The notes under the pieces are model-generated. The model ran no database searches. It saw only the letters and a program-made list of their open reading frames with translations, and had not been told where the DNA came from. From Parapristionchus giblindavisi (Eukaryota > Nematoda > Chromadorea > Rhabditida > Diplogasteridae), in assembly GCA_943737045.1 (NCBI GenBank), contig CALSFV010000006.1:682001-746000 (forward strand): a DNA stretch of 64,000 nt. The letters are read 5' to 3'. Below, in pieces: positions 14,261 through 29,300 of the stretch (position 1 is its first letter; each line of letters opens with the position of its first letter). A program made the translations under genes and the position numbers.

Positions 14261-15222
14261 TTATTCGGTATCGGTCAATCAATAATTCACTGTATTACCT
14301 TGTGGAGTTTACATCGCTGTAGACCAATCAATATGAGGAGTGAAGGCCTCATGCTTCTCGAAAGACTCGGTCTGAAACAATAGATATATAATTAAATCCA
14401 TTATATTCGTCTTCATCACAAATAGAGTATCATTATACGATACAGTACTGAGAGAAGATCAAAGATCACAACAACACATAAACATCTTTATTCGGTATCG
14501 GTCAAACAATAATTCACTGTATTATCTTGTGGAGTTTACATCGCTGTAGACCAATCAATATGAGGAGTGAAGGCCTCATGCTTCTCGAAAGACTCGGTCT
14601 GAAACAATAGATATATAATTAAATCCATTATATTCGTCTTCATCACAAATAGAGTATCATTATACGATACAGTACTGAGAGAAGATCAAAGATCACAACA
14701 ACACATAAACATCTTTATTCGGTATCGGTCAAACAATAATTCACTGTATTATCTTGTGGAGTTTACATCGCTGTAGGCCAATCAATATGAGGAGCGAAGG
14801 CCTCATACTTCTCGAAAGACTCGGTCTGAAACAATAGATATATAAATAAATCCATTATTTTCGTCTTCATCACAAATACAGTATCATAATACGATACAGT
14901 ACTGAGAGAAGATTTAAGATTAAAATCACAACAACACATGAACATTTTTATTCGGTATCGGTCAATCAATAATTCACTGTATTACCTTGTGGAGTTTACA
15001 TCGCTGTCGACCAATCAATATGAGGAGTGAAGGCCTCATGCTTCTCGAAAGACTCGGTCTGAAACAATAGATATATAATTAAATCCATTATATTCGTCTT
15101 CATCACAAATAGAGTATCATTATACGATACAGTACTGAGAGAAGATCAAAGATCACAACAACATATAAACATCTTTATTCGGTATCAGTCAATCAATAAT
15201 TCACTGTATTACCTTGTGGAGT

Positions 15223-18200
15223 TTACATCGCTGTAGACCAATCAATATGATGCGTGAAGGCCTCATACTTCTGGAAAGAATCGGTCTGAAACAATAGATA
15301 TATAATTAAATCCATTATTTTCGTCTTCATCACAAATACAGTATCATAATACGATACAGTACTAAGAGAAGATTTAAGATTAAAATCACAACAACACGTA
15401 AACATCTTTATTCGATATCGGTCAATCAATAATTCACTGCATTACCTTGTGGAGTTTACATCGCTGTCGACCAATCAATATGAGGAGTGAAGGCCTCATG
15501 CTTCTCGAAAGACTCGGTCTGAAACAATAGATATATAATTAAATCCATTATATTCGTCTTCATCACAAATAGAGTATCATTATACGATACAGTACTGAGA
15601 GAAGATCAAAGATCACAACAACATATAAACATCTTTATTCGGTATCAGTCAATCAATAATTCACTGTATTACCTTGTGGAGTTTACATCGCTGTAGACCA
15701 ATCAATATGAGGAGCGAAGGCCTCATACTTCTCGAAAGACTCGGTCTGAAACAATAGATATATAATTAAATCCATTATTTTCGTCTTCATCACAAATACA
15801 GTATCATAATACGATACAGTACTGAGAGAAGATCAAAGATTAAAATCACAACAACACGTAAACATCTTTATTCGATATCGGTCAAACAATAATTCACTGC
15901 ATTACCTTGTGGAGTTTACATCGCTGTAGACCAATCAATATGAGGAGTGAAGGCCTCATGCTTCTCGAAAGACTCGGTCTGAAACAATAGATATATAATT
16001 AAATCCATTATATTCGTCTTCATCACAAATAGAGTATCATTATACGATACAGTACTGAGAGAAGATCAAAGATCACAACAACATATAAACATCTTTATTC
16101 GGTATCAGTCAATCAATAATTCACTGTATTACCTTGTGGAGTTTACATCGCTGTAGACCAATCAATATGAGGAGCGAAGGCCTCATACTTCTCGAAAGAC
16201 TCGGTCTGAAACAATAGATATATAATTAAATCCATTATTTTCGTCTTCATCACAAATACAGTATCATAATACGATACAGTACTGAGAGAAGATCAAAGAT
16301 TAAAATCACAACAACACGTAAACATCTTTATTCGATATCGGTCAAACAATAATTCACTGCATTACCTTGTGGAGTTTACATCGCTGTAGACCAATCAATA
16401 TGATGCGTGAAGGCCTCATACTTCTGGAAAGAATCGGTCTGAAACAATAGATATATAATTAAATCCATTATTTTCGTCTTCATCACAAATACAGTATCAT
16501 AATACGATACAGTACTAAGAGAAGATTTAAGATTAAAATCACAACAACACGTAAACATCTTTATTCGATATCGGTCAATCAATAATTCACTGCATTACCT
16601 TGTGGAGTTTACATCGCTGTAGACCAATCAATATGAGGAGCGAAGGCCTCATACTTCTCGAAAGACTCGGTCTGAAACAATAGATATATAATTAAATCCA
16701 TTATATTCGTCTTCATCACAAATAGAGTATCATTATACGATACAGTACTGAGAGAAGATCAAAGATCACAACAACATATAAACATCTTTATTCGGTATCA
16801 GTCAATCAATAATTCACTGTATTACCTTGTGGAGTTTACATCGCTGTAGACCAATCAATATGATGCGTGAAGGCCTCATACTTCTGGAAAGAATCGGTCT
16901 GAAACAATAGATATATAATTAAATCCATTATTTTCGTCTTCATCACAAATACAGTATCATAATACGATACAGTACTAAGAGAAGATTTAAGATTAAAATC
17001 ACAACAACACGTAAACATCTTTATTCGATATCGGTCAATCAATAATTCACTGCATTACCTTGTGGAGTTTACATCGCTGTCGACCAATCAATATGAGGAG
17101 TGAAGGCCTCATGCTTCTCGAAAGACTCGGTCTGAAACAATAGATATATAATTAAATCCATTATATTCGTCTTCATCACAAATAGAGTATCATTATACGA
17201 TACAGTACTGAGAGAAGATCAAAGATCACAACAACATATAAACATCTTTATTCGGTATCAGTCAATCAATAATTCACTGTATTACCTTGTGGAGTTTACA
17301 TCGCTGTAGACCAATCAATATGAGGAGCGAAGGCCTCATACTTCTCGAAAGACTCGGTCTGAAACAATAGATATATAATTAAATCCATTATTTTCGTCTT
17401 CATCACAAATACAGTATCATAATACGATACAGTACTGAGAGAAGATCAAAGATTAAAATCACAACAACACGTAAACATCTTTATTCGATATCGGTCAAAC
17501 AATAATTCACTGCATTACCTTGTGGAGTTTACATCGCTGTAGACCAATCAATATGAGGAGTGAAGGCCTCATGCTTCTCGAAAGACTCGGTCTGAAACAA
17601 TAGATATATAATTAAATCCATTATATTCGTCTTCATCACAAATAGAGTATCATTATACGATACAGTACTGAGAGAAGATCAAAGATCACAACAACATATA
17701 AACATCTTTATTCGGTATCAGTCAATCAATAATTCACTGTATTACCTTGTGGAGTTTACATCGCTGTAGACCAATCAATATGAGGAGCGAAGGCCTCATA
17801 CTTCTCGAAAGACTCGGTCTGAAACAATAGATATATAATTAAATCCATTATTTTCGTCTTCATCACAAATACAGTATCATAATACGATACAGTACTGAGA
17901 GAAGATCAAAGATTAAAATCACAACAACACGTAAACATCTTTATTCGATATCGGTCAAACAATAATTCACTGCATTACCTTGTGGAGTTTACATCGCTGT
18001 AGACCAATCAATATGATGCGTGAAGGCCTCATACTTCTGGAAAGAATCGGTCTGAAACAATAGATATATAATTAAATCCATTATTTTCGTCTTCATCACA
18101 AATACAGTATCATAATACGATACAGTACTAAGAGAAGATTTAAGATTAAAATCACAACAACACGTAAACATCTTTATTCGATATCGGTCAATCAATAATT

Positions 18201-18230
18201 CACTGCATTACCTTGTGGAGTTTACATCGC
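15223..18230. repeat. Higher-order repeat, 1613 bp (7-mer)
   Basis: The rare GTACTAAGAG variant (usually GTACTGAGAG) occurs at about 15361, 16514, 16974 and 18127. These form two pairs, each 1613 bp apart. Confidence 0.8.
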
Positions 18231-18454
18231 TGTAGACCAATCAATATGAGGAGCGAAGGCCTCATACTTCTCGAAAGACTCGGTCTGAAACAATAGATAT
18301 ATAATTAAATCCATTATTTTCGTCTTCATCACAAATACAGTATCATAATACGATACAGTACTGAGAGAAGATCAAAGAATACAATCACAACAACACATAA
18401 ACATATTTATTCGGTATCGGTCAATCAATAATTCACTGTATTACCTTGTGGAGT

Positions 18455-20890
18455 TTACATCGCTGTAGACCAATCAATATGATGCGTGAAGGCCTCATAC
18501 TTCTGGAAAGAATCGGTCTGAAACAATAGATATATAATTAAATCCATTATTTTCGTCTTCATCACAAATACAGTATCATAATACGATACAGTACTGAGAG
18601 AAGATTTAAGATTAAAATCACAACAACACGTAAACATCTTTATTCGATATCGGTCAATCAATAATTCACTGCATTACCTTGTGGAGTTTACATCGCAATA
18701 ATTCACTGTATTACCTAGTTTACATCGCTGTAGACCAATCAATATGATGCGTGAAGGCCTCATACTTCTGGAAAGAATCGGTCTGAAACAATAGATATAT
18801 AATTAAATCCATTATTTTCGTGTTCATCACAAATACAGTATCATAATACGATACAGTACTGAGAGAAGATCAAAGAATACAATCACAACAACACATAAAC
18901 ATATTTATTCGGTATCGGTCAATCAATAATTCACTGTATTACCTTGTGGAGTTTACATCGCTGTAGACCAATCAATATGATGCGTGAAGGCCTCATACTT
19001 CTGGAAAGAATCGGTCTGAAACAATAGATATATAATTAAATCCATTATTTTCGTCTTCATCACAAATACAGTATCATAATACGATACAGTACTGAGAGAA
19101 GATCAAAGATTAAAATCACAACAACAGGTAAACATCTTTATTCGATATCGGTCAATCAATAATTCACTGTATTACCTTGTGGAGTTTACATCGCTGTAGA
19201 CCAATCAATATGATGCGTGAAGGCCTCATACTTCTGGAAAGAATCGGTCTGAAACAATAGATATATAATTAAATCCATTATTTTCGTCTTCATCACAAAT
19301 ACAGTATCATAATACGATACAGTACTGAGAGAAGATTTAAGATTAAAATCACAACAACACGTAAACATCTTTATTCGATATCGGTCAATCAATAATTCAC
19401 TGCATTACCTTGTGGAGTTTACATCGCAATAATTCACTGTATTACCTAGTTTACATCGCTGTAGACCAATCAATATGATGCGTGAAGGCCTCATACTTCT
19501 GGAAAGAATCGGTCTGAAACAATAGATATATAATTAAATCCATTATTTTCGTCTTCATCACAAATACAGTATCATAATACGATACAGTACTGAGAGAAGA
19601 TCAAAGAATACAATCACAACAACACATAAACATATTTATTCGGTATCGGTCAATCAATAATTCACTGTATTACCTTGTGGAGTTTACATCGCTGTAGACC
19701 AATCAATATGATGCGTGAAGGCCTCATACTTCTGGAAAGAATCGGTCTGAAACAATAGATATATAATTAAATCCATTATTTTCGTCTTCATCACAAATAC
19801 AGTATCATAATACGATACAGTACTGAGAGAAGATCAAAGATTAAAATCACAACAACAGGTAAACATCTTTATTCGATATCGGTCAATCAATAATTCACTG
19901 TATTACCTTGTGGAGTTTACATCGCTGTAGACCAATCAATATGATGCGTGAAGGCCTCATACTTCTGGAAAGAATCGGTCTGAAACAATAGATATATAAT
20001 TAAATCCATTATTTTCGTCTTCATCACAAATACAGTATCATAATACGATACAGTACTGAGAGAAGATTTAAGATTAAAATCACAACAACACGTAAACATC
20101 TTTATTCGATATCGGTCAATCAATAATTCACTGCATTACCTTGTGGAGTTTACATCGCAATAATTCACTGTATTACCTAGTTTACATCGCTGTAGACCAA
20201 TCAATATGATGCGTGAAGGCCTCATACTTCTGGAAAGAATCGGTCTGAAACAATAGATATATAATTAAATCCATTATTTTCGTCTTCATCACAAATACAG
20301 TATCATAATACGATACAGTACTGAGAGAAGATCAAAGAATACAATCACAACAACACATAAACATATTTATTCGGTATCGGTCAATCAATAATTCACTGTA
20401 TTACCTTGTGGAGTTTACATCGCTGTAGACCAATCAATATGATGCGTGAAGGCCTCATACTTCTGGAAAGAATCGGTCTGAAACAATAGATATATAATTA
20501 AATCCATTATTTTCGTCTTCATCACAAATACAGTATCATAATACGATACAGTACTGAGAGAAGATCAAAGATTAAAATCACAACAACAGGTAAACATCTT
20601 TATTCGATATCGGTCAATCAATAATTCACTGTATTACCTTGTGGAGTTTACATCGCTGTAGACCAATCAATATGATGCGTGAAGGCCTCATACTTCTGGA
20701 AAGAATCGGTCTGAAACAATAGATATATAATTAAATCCATTATTTTCGTCTTCATCACAAATACAGTATCATAATACGATACAGTACTGAGAGAAGATCA
20801 AAGATTAAAATCACAACAACAGGTAAACATCTTTATTCGATATCGGTCAATCAATAATTCACTGTATTACCTTGTGGAGTTTACATCGCT
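18455..20890. repeat. Higher-order repeat, 731 bp, with 32-bp internal insertion
   Basis: Three 233-bp monomers plus a 32-bp insertion make 731 bp. The insertion is at 18697-18728, 19428-19459 and 20159-20190. It is a shortened repeat of the AATAATTCACTG...TTTACATCGC segment just before it, so it arose by local slippage and was then amplified with the unit. Confidence 0.85.
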
Positions 20891-23339
20891 GTAGACCAAT
20901 CAATATGATGCGTGAAGGCCTCATACTTCTGGAAAGAATCGGTCTGAAACAATAGATATATAATTAAATCCATTATTTTCGTCTTCATCACAAATACAGT
21001 ATCATAATACGATACAGTACTGAGAAAAGATCAAAGATTAAAATCACAACAATACGTAAACATCTTTATTCGATATCGGTCAATCAATAATTCACTGTAT
21101 TACTTTGTGGAGTTTACATCGCTGTAGACCAATCAATATGATGCGTGAAGGCCTCATACTTCTGGAAAGAATCGGTCTGAAACAATAGATATATAATTAA
21201 ATCCATTATTTTCGTCTTCATCACAAATACAGTATCATAATACGATACAGTACTGAGAGAAGATTTAAGATTAAAATCACAACAACACGTAAACATCTTT
21301 ATTCGATATCGGTCAATCAATAATTCACTGCATTACCTTGTGGAGTTTACATCGCTGTAGACCAATCAATATGAGGAGCGAAGGCCTCATACTTCTCGAA
21401 AGACTCGGTCTGAAACAATAGATATATAATTAAATCCATTATTTTCGTCTTCACCACAAATACAGTATCATAATATGATACAGTACTGAGAGAAGATTTA
21501 AGATTAAAATCACAACAACACATGAACATTTTTATTCGGTATCGGTCAATCAATAATTCACTGTATTACCTTGTGGAGTTTACATCGCTGTAGACCAATC
21601 AATATGAGGAGTGAAGGCCTCATGCTTCTCGAAAGACTCGGTCTGAAACAATAGATATATAATTAAATCCATTATATTCGTCTTCATCACAAATAGAGTA
21701 TCATTATACGATACAGTACTGAGAGAAGATCAAAGATCACAACAACACATAAACATCTTTATTCGGTATCGGTCAAACAATAATTCACTGTATTACCTTG
21801 TGGAGTTTACATCGCTGTAGACCAATCAATATGAGGAGCGAAGGCCTCATACTTCTCGAAAGACTCGGTATGAAACAATAGATATATAATTAAATCCATT
21901 ATTTTCGTCTTCATCACAAATGCAGTATCATAATACGATACAGTACTGAGAGAAGATCAAAGATTAAAATCACAACAACACATAAACATCTTTATTCGGT
22001 ATCGGTCAATCAATAATTCACTGTATTACCTTGTGGAGTTTACATCGCTGTAGACCAATCAATATGAGGAGTGAAGGCCTCATGCTTCTCGAAAGACTCG
22101 GTCTGAAACAATAGATATATAATTAAATCCATTATATTCGTCTTCATCACAAATAGAGTATCATTATACGATACAGTACTGAGAGAAGATCAAAGATCAC
22201 AACAACACATAAACATCTTTATTCGGTATCGGTCAAACAATAATTCACTGTATTACCTTGTGGAGTTTACATCGCTGTAGACCAATCAATATGAGGAGCG
22301 AAGGCCTCATACTTCTCGAAAGACTCGGTCTGAAACAATAGATATATAATTAAATCCATTATATTCGTCTTCATCACAAATAGAGTATCATTATACGATA
22401 CAGTACTGAGAGAAGATCAAAGATCACAACAACACATAAACATCTTTATTCGGTATCGGTCAAACAATAATTCACTGTATTACCTTGTGGAGTTTACATC
22501 GCTGTAGACCAATCAATATGAGGAGCGAAGGCCTCATACTTCTCGAAAGACTCGGTATGAAACAATAGATATATAATTAAATCCATTATTTTCGTCTTCA
22601 TCACAAATGCAGTATCATAATACGATACAGTACTGAGAGAAGATTTAAGATTAAAATCACAACAACACATGAACATTTTTATTCGGTATCGGTCAATCAA
22701 TAATTCACTGTATTACCTTGTGGAGTTTACATCGCTGTAGACCAATCAATATGAGGAGTGAAGGCCTCATGCTTCTCGAAAGACTCGGTCTGAAACAATA
22801 GATATATAATTAAATCCATTATATTCGTCTTCATCACAAATAGAGTATCATTATACGATACAGTACTGAGAGAAGATCAAAGATCACAACAACACATAAA
22901 CATCTTTATTCGGTATCGGTGAAACAATAATTCACTGTATTACCTTGTGGAGTTTACATCGCTGTAGACCAATCAATATGAGGAGCGAAGGCCTCATACT
23001 TCTCGAAAGACTCGGTATGAAACAATAGATATATAATTAAATCCATTATTTTCGTCTTCATCACAAATGCAGTATCATAATACGATACAGTACTGAGAGA
23101 AGATTTAAGATTAAAATCACAACAACACAGGAACATTTTTATTCGGTATCGGTCAATCAATAATTCACTGTATTACCTTGTGGAGTTTACATCGCTGTAT
23201 ACCAATCAATATGAGGAGTGAAGGCCTCATGCTTCTCGAAAGACTCGGTCTGAAACAATAGATATATAATTAAATCCATTATATTCGTCTTCATCACAAA
23301 TAGAGTATCATTATACGATACAGTACTGAGAGAAGATCA

Positions 23340-26090
23340 AAGATCACAACAGCACATAAACATCTTTATTCGGTATCGGTCAAACAATAATTCACTGTAT
23401 TATCTTGTGGAGTTTACATCGCTGTAGGCCAATCAATATGAGGAGCGAAGGCCTCATACTTCTCGAAAGACTCGGTCTGAAACAATAGATATATAATTAA
23501 ATCCATTATTTCGTCTTCGTCACAAATACAGTATCATAATACGATACAGTACTGAGAGAAGATCAAAGATCACAGCAACACATAAACATATTTATTCGGT
23601 ATCAGTCAATCAATAATTCACTGTATTACCTTGTGGAGTTTACATCGCTGTAGACCAATCAATATGAGGAGCGAAGGCCTCATACTTCTCGAAAGACTCG
23701 GTCTGAAACAATAGATATATAATTAACTCCATTATTTTCGTCTTCATCACAAATACAGTATCATAATACGATACAGTACTGAGAGAAGATCAAAGATCAC
23801 AGCAACACATAAACATATTTATTCGGTATCAGTCAATCAATAATTCACTGTATTACCTTGTGGAGTTTACATCGCTGTAGACCAATCAATATGAGGAGCG
23901 AAGGCCTCATACTTCTCGAAAGACTCGGTCTGAAACAATAGATATATAATTAAATCCATTATTTTCGTCTTCATCACAAATACAGTATCATAATACGATA
24001 CAGTACTGAGAAAAGATCAAAGATTAAAATCACAACAACACGTAAACATCTTTATTCGATATCGGTCAATCAATAATTCACTGTATTACTTTGTGGAGTT
24101 TACATCGCTGTAGACCAATCAATATGATGCGTGAAGGCCTCATACTTCTGGAAAGAATCGGTCTGAAACAATAGATATATAATTAAATCCATTATTTTCG
24201 TCTTCATCACAAATACAGTATCATAATACGATACAGTACTGAGAGAAGATTTAAGATTAAAATCACAACAACACGTAAACATCTTTATTCGATATCGGCC
24301 AATCAATAATTCACTGCATTACCTTGTGGAGTTTACATCGCTGTAGATCAATAAATATGATGCGTGAAGGCCTCATACTTCTCGAAAGACTCGGTCTGAA
24401 ACTATAGATATATAATTAAATCCATTATATTCGTCTTCATCACAAATAGAGTATCATTATACGATATAGTACTGAGAGAAGATCAAAGATCACAACAACA
24501 CATAAACAACTTTATTCGATATCGATCAATCAATAATTCACTGTATTACCTTGTGGAGTTTACATCGCTGTAGACCAATCAATATGAGGAGTGAAGGCCT
24601 CATGCTTCTCGAAAGACTCGGTCTGAAACAATAGAAATATAATTAAATCCATTATATTCGTCTTCATCACAAATAGAGTATCATTATACGATACAGTACT
24701 GAGAGAAGATCAAAGATCACAACAACACATAAACATCTTTATTCGGTATCGGTCAAACAATAATTCACTGTATTATCTTGTGGAGTTTACATCGCTGTAG
24801 GCCAATCAATATGAGGAGCGAAGGCCTCATACTTCTCGAAAGACTCGGTCTGAAACAATAGATATATAATTAAATCCATTATTTCGTCTTCGTCACAAAT
24901 ACAGTATCATAATACGATACAGTACTGAGAGAAGATCAAAGATCACAGCAACACATAAACATATTTATTCGGTATCAGTCAATCAATAATTCACTGTATT
25001 ACCTTGTGGAGTTTACATCGCTGTAGACCAATCAATATGAGGAGCGAAGGCCTCATACTTCTCGAAAGACTCGGTCTGAAACAATAGATATATAATTAAA
25101 TCCATTATTTTCGTCTTCATCACAAATACAGTATCATAATACGATACAGTACTGAGAGAAGATCAAAGATCACAGCAACACATAAACATATTTATTCGGT
25201 ATCAGTCAATCAATAATTCACTGTATTACCTTGTGGAGTTTACATCGCTGTAGACCAATCAATATGAGGAGCGAAGGCCTCATACTTCTCGAAAGACTCG
25301 GTCTGAAACAATAGATATATAATTAAATCCATTATTTTCGTCTTCATCACAAATACAGTATCATAATACGATACAGTACTGAGAAAAGATCAAAGATTAA
25401 AATCACAACAACACGTAAACATCTTTATTCGATATCGGTCAATCAATAATTCACTGTATTACTTTGTGGAGTTTACATCGCTGTAGACCAATCAATATGA
25501 TGCGTGAAGGCCTCATACTTCTGGAAAGAATCGGTCTGAAACAATAGATATATAATTAAATCCATTATTTTCGTCTTCATCACAAATACAGTATCATAAT
25601 ACGATACAGTACTGAGAGAAGATTTAAGATTAAAATCACAACAACACGTAAACATCTTTATTCGATATCGGCCAATCAATAATTCACTGCATTACCTTGT
25701 GGAGTTTACATCGCTGTAGATCAATAAATATGATGCGTGAAGGCCTCATACTTCTCGAAAGACTCGGTCTGAAACTATAGATATATAATTAAATCCATTA
25801 TATTCGTCTTCATCACAAATAGAGTATCATTATACGATATAGTACTGAGAGAAGATCAAAGATCACAACAACACATAAACAACTTTATTCGATATCGATC
25901 AATCAATAATTCACTGTATTACCTTGTGGAGTTTACATCGCTGTAGACCAATCAATATGAGGAGTGAAGGCCTCATGCTTCTCGAAAGACTCGGTCTGAA
26001 ACAATAGATATATAATTAAATCCATTATATTCGTCTTCATCACAAATAGAGTATCATTATACGATACAGTACTGAGAGAAGATCAAAGAT
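23340..26090. repeat. Higher-order repeat, 1373 bp (6-mer)
   Basis: A one-base deletion (CATTATTTCGTCTTCGTC, where other monomers have CATTATTTTCGTC) recurs near 23507 and 24880. The offset is 1373 bp, which is six monomers minus one base. Confidence 0.8.
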
Positions 26091-26399
26091 CACAACAACA
26101 CATAAACATCTTTATTCGGTATCGGTCAAACAATAATTCACTGTATTACCTTGTGGAGTTTACATCGCTGTAGACCAATCAATATGAGGAGCGAAGGCCT
26201 CATACTTCTCGAAAGACTCGGTATGAAACAATAGATATATAATTAAATCCATTATTTTCGTCTTCATCACAAATGCAGTATCATAATACGATACAGTACT
26301 GAGAGAAGATTTAAGATTAAAATCACAACAACACATGAACATTTTTATTCGGTATCGGTCAATCAATAATTCACTGTATTACCTTGTGGAGTTTACATC

Positions 26400-29300
26400 G
26401 CTGTAGACCAATCAATATGAGGAGCGAAGGCCTCATACTTCTCGAAAGACTCGGTCTGAAACAATAGATATATAATTAAATCCATTATATTCGTCTTCAT
26501 CACAAATAGAGTATCATTATACGATACAGTACTGAGAGAAGATCAAAGATCACAACAACACATAAACATCTTTATTCGGTATCGGTCAAACAATAATTCA
26601 CTGTATTACCTTGTGGAGTTTACATCGCTGTAGACCAATCAATATGAGGAGCGAAGGCCTCATACTTCTCGAAAGACTCGGTCTGAAACAATAAATGTAT
26701 AATTAAATCCATTATTTTCGTCTTCATCACAAATACAGTATCATAATACGATACAGTACTGAGAGAAGATCAAAGATTAAAATCACAACAACACATAAAC
26801 ATCTTTATTCGGTATCGGTCAATCAATAATTCACTGTATTACTTTGTGGAGTTTACATCGCTGTAGACCAATCAATATGATGCGTGAAGGCCTCATACTT
26901 CTGGAAAGAATCGGTCTGAAACAATAGATATATAATTAAATCCATTATTTTCGTCTTCATCACAAATACAGTATCATAATACGATACAGTACTGAGAGAA
27001 GATCAAAGATTAAAATCACAACAACACATAAACATCTTTATTCGGTATCGGTCAATCAATAATTCACTGTATTACCTTGTGGAGTTTACATCGCTGTAGA
27101 CCAATCAATATGAGGAGCGAAGGCCTCATACTTCTCGAAAGACTCGGTCTGAAACTATAGATATATAATTAAATCCATTATATTCGTCTTCATCACAAAT
27201 AGAGTATCATTATACGATATAGTACTGAGAGAAGATCAAAGATTAAAATCACAACAACACATAAACATCTTTATTCGGTATCGGTCAATCAATAATTCAC
27301 TGTATTACCTTGTGGAGTTTACATCGCTGTAGGCCAATCAATATGAGGAGCGAAGGCCTCATACTTCTCGAAAGACTCGGTCTGAAACAATAGATATATA
27401 ATTAAATCCATTATTTTCGTCTTCATCACAAATACAGTATCATAATACGATACAGTACTGAGAGAAGATCAAAGATTAAAATCACAACAACACGTAAACA
27501 TCTTTATTCGATATCGGCCAAACAATAATTCACTGCATTACCTTGTGGAGTTTACATCGCTGTAGGCCAATCAATATGAGGAGCGAAGGCCTCATACTTC
27601 TCGAAAGACTCGGTCTGAAACAATAGATATACAATTAAATTCATTATTTTCGTCTTCATCACAAATACAGTATCATAATACGATACAGTACTGAGAGAAG
27701 ATCAAAGATCACAACAACACATAAACATATTTATTCGGTATCAGTCAATCAATAATTCACTGTATTACCTTGTGGAGTTTACATCGCTGTAGACCAATCA
27801 ATATGAGGAGCGAAGGCCTCATACTTCTCGAAAGACTCGGTCTGAAACAATAGATATATAATTAAATCCATTATTTTCGTCTTCATCACAAATACAGTAT
27901 CATAATACGATACAGTACTGAGAGAAGATCAAAGATTAAAATCACAACAACACATAAACATCTTTATTCGGTATCGGTCAATCAATAATTCACTGTATTA
28001 CTTTGTGGAGTTTACATCGCTGTAGACCAATCAATATGATGCGTGAAGGCCTCATACTTCTGGAAAGAATCGGTCTGAAACAATAGATATATAATTAAAT
28101 CCATTATTTTCGTCTTCATCACAAATACAGTATCATAATACGATACAGTACTGAGAGAAGATCAAAGATCACAACAACACATAAACATCTTTATTCGGTA
28201 TCGGTCAATCAATAATTCACTGTATTACCTTGTGGAGTTTACATCGCTGTAGGCCAATCAATATGAGGAGCGAAGGCCTCATACTTCTCGAAAGACTCGG
28301 TCTGAAACAATAGATATATAATTAAATCCATTATTTTCGTCTTCATCACAAATACAGTATCATAATACGATACAGTACTGAGAGAAGATCAAAGATTAAA
28401 ATCACAACAACACGTAAACATCTTTATTCGATATCGGCCAAACAATAATTCACTGCATTACCTTGTGGAGTTTACATCGCTGTAGGCCAATCAATATGAG
28501 GAGCGAAGGCCTCATACTTCTCGAAAGACTCGGTCTGAAACAATAGATATATAATTAAATTCATTATTTTCGTCTTCATCACAAATACAGTATCATAATA
28601 CGATACAGTACTGAGAGAAGATCAAAGATCACAACAACACATAAACATATTTATTCGGTATCAGTCAATCAATAATTCACTGTATTACCTTGTGGAGTTT
28701 ACATCGCTGTAGACCAATCAATATGAGGAGCGAAGGCCTCATACTTCTCGAAAGACTCGGTCTGAAACAATAGATATATAATTAAATCCATTATTTTCGT
28801 CTTCATCACAAATACAGTATCATAATACGATACAGTAATGAGAGAAGATCAAAGATTAAAATCACAACAACACGTAAACATCTTTATTCGATATCGGTCA
28901 AACAATAATTCACTGCATTACCTTGTGGAGTTTACATCGCTGTAGACCAATCAATATGAGGAGTGAAGGCCTCATGCTTCTCGAAAGACTCGGTCTGAAA
29001 CAATAGATATATAATTAAATCCATTATTTTCGTCTTCATCACAAATACAGTATCATTATACGATACAGTACTGAGAGAAGATCAAAGATCACAACAACAC
29101 ATAAACATCTTTATTCGGTATCGGTCAATCAATAATTCACTGCATTACCTTGTGGAGTTTACATCGCTGTAGATCAATAAATATGATGCGTGAAGGCCTC
29201 ATACTTCTCGAAAGACTCGGTCTGAAACTATAGATATATAATTAAATCCATTATATTCGTCTTCATCACAAATAGAGTATCATTATACGATATAGTACTG

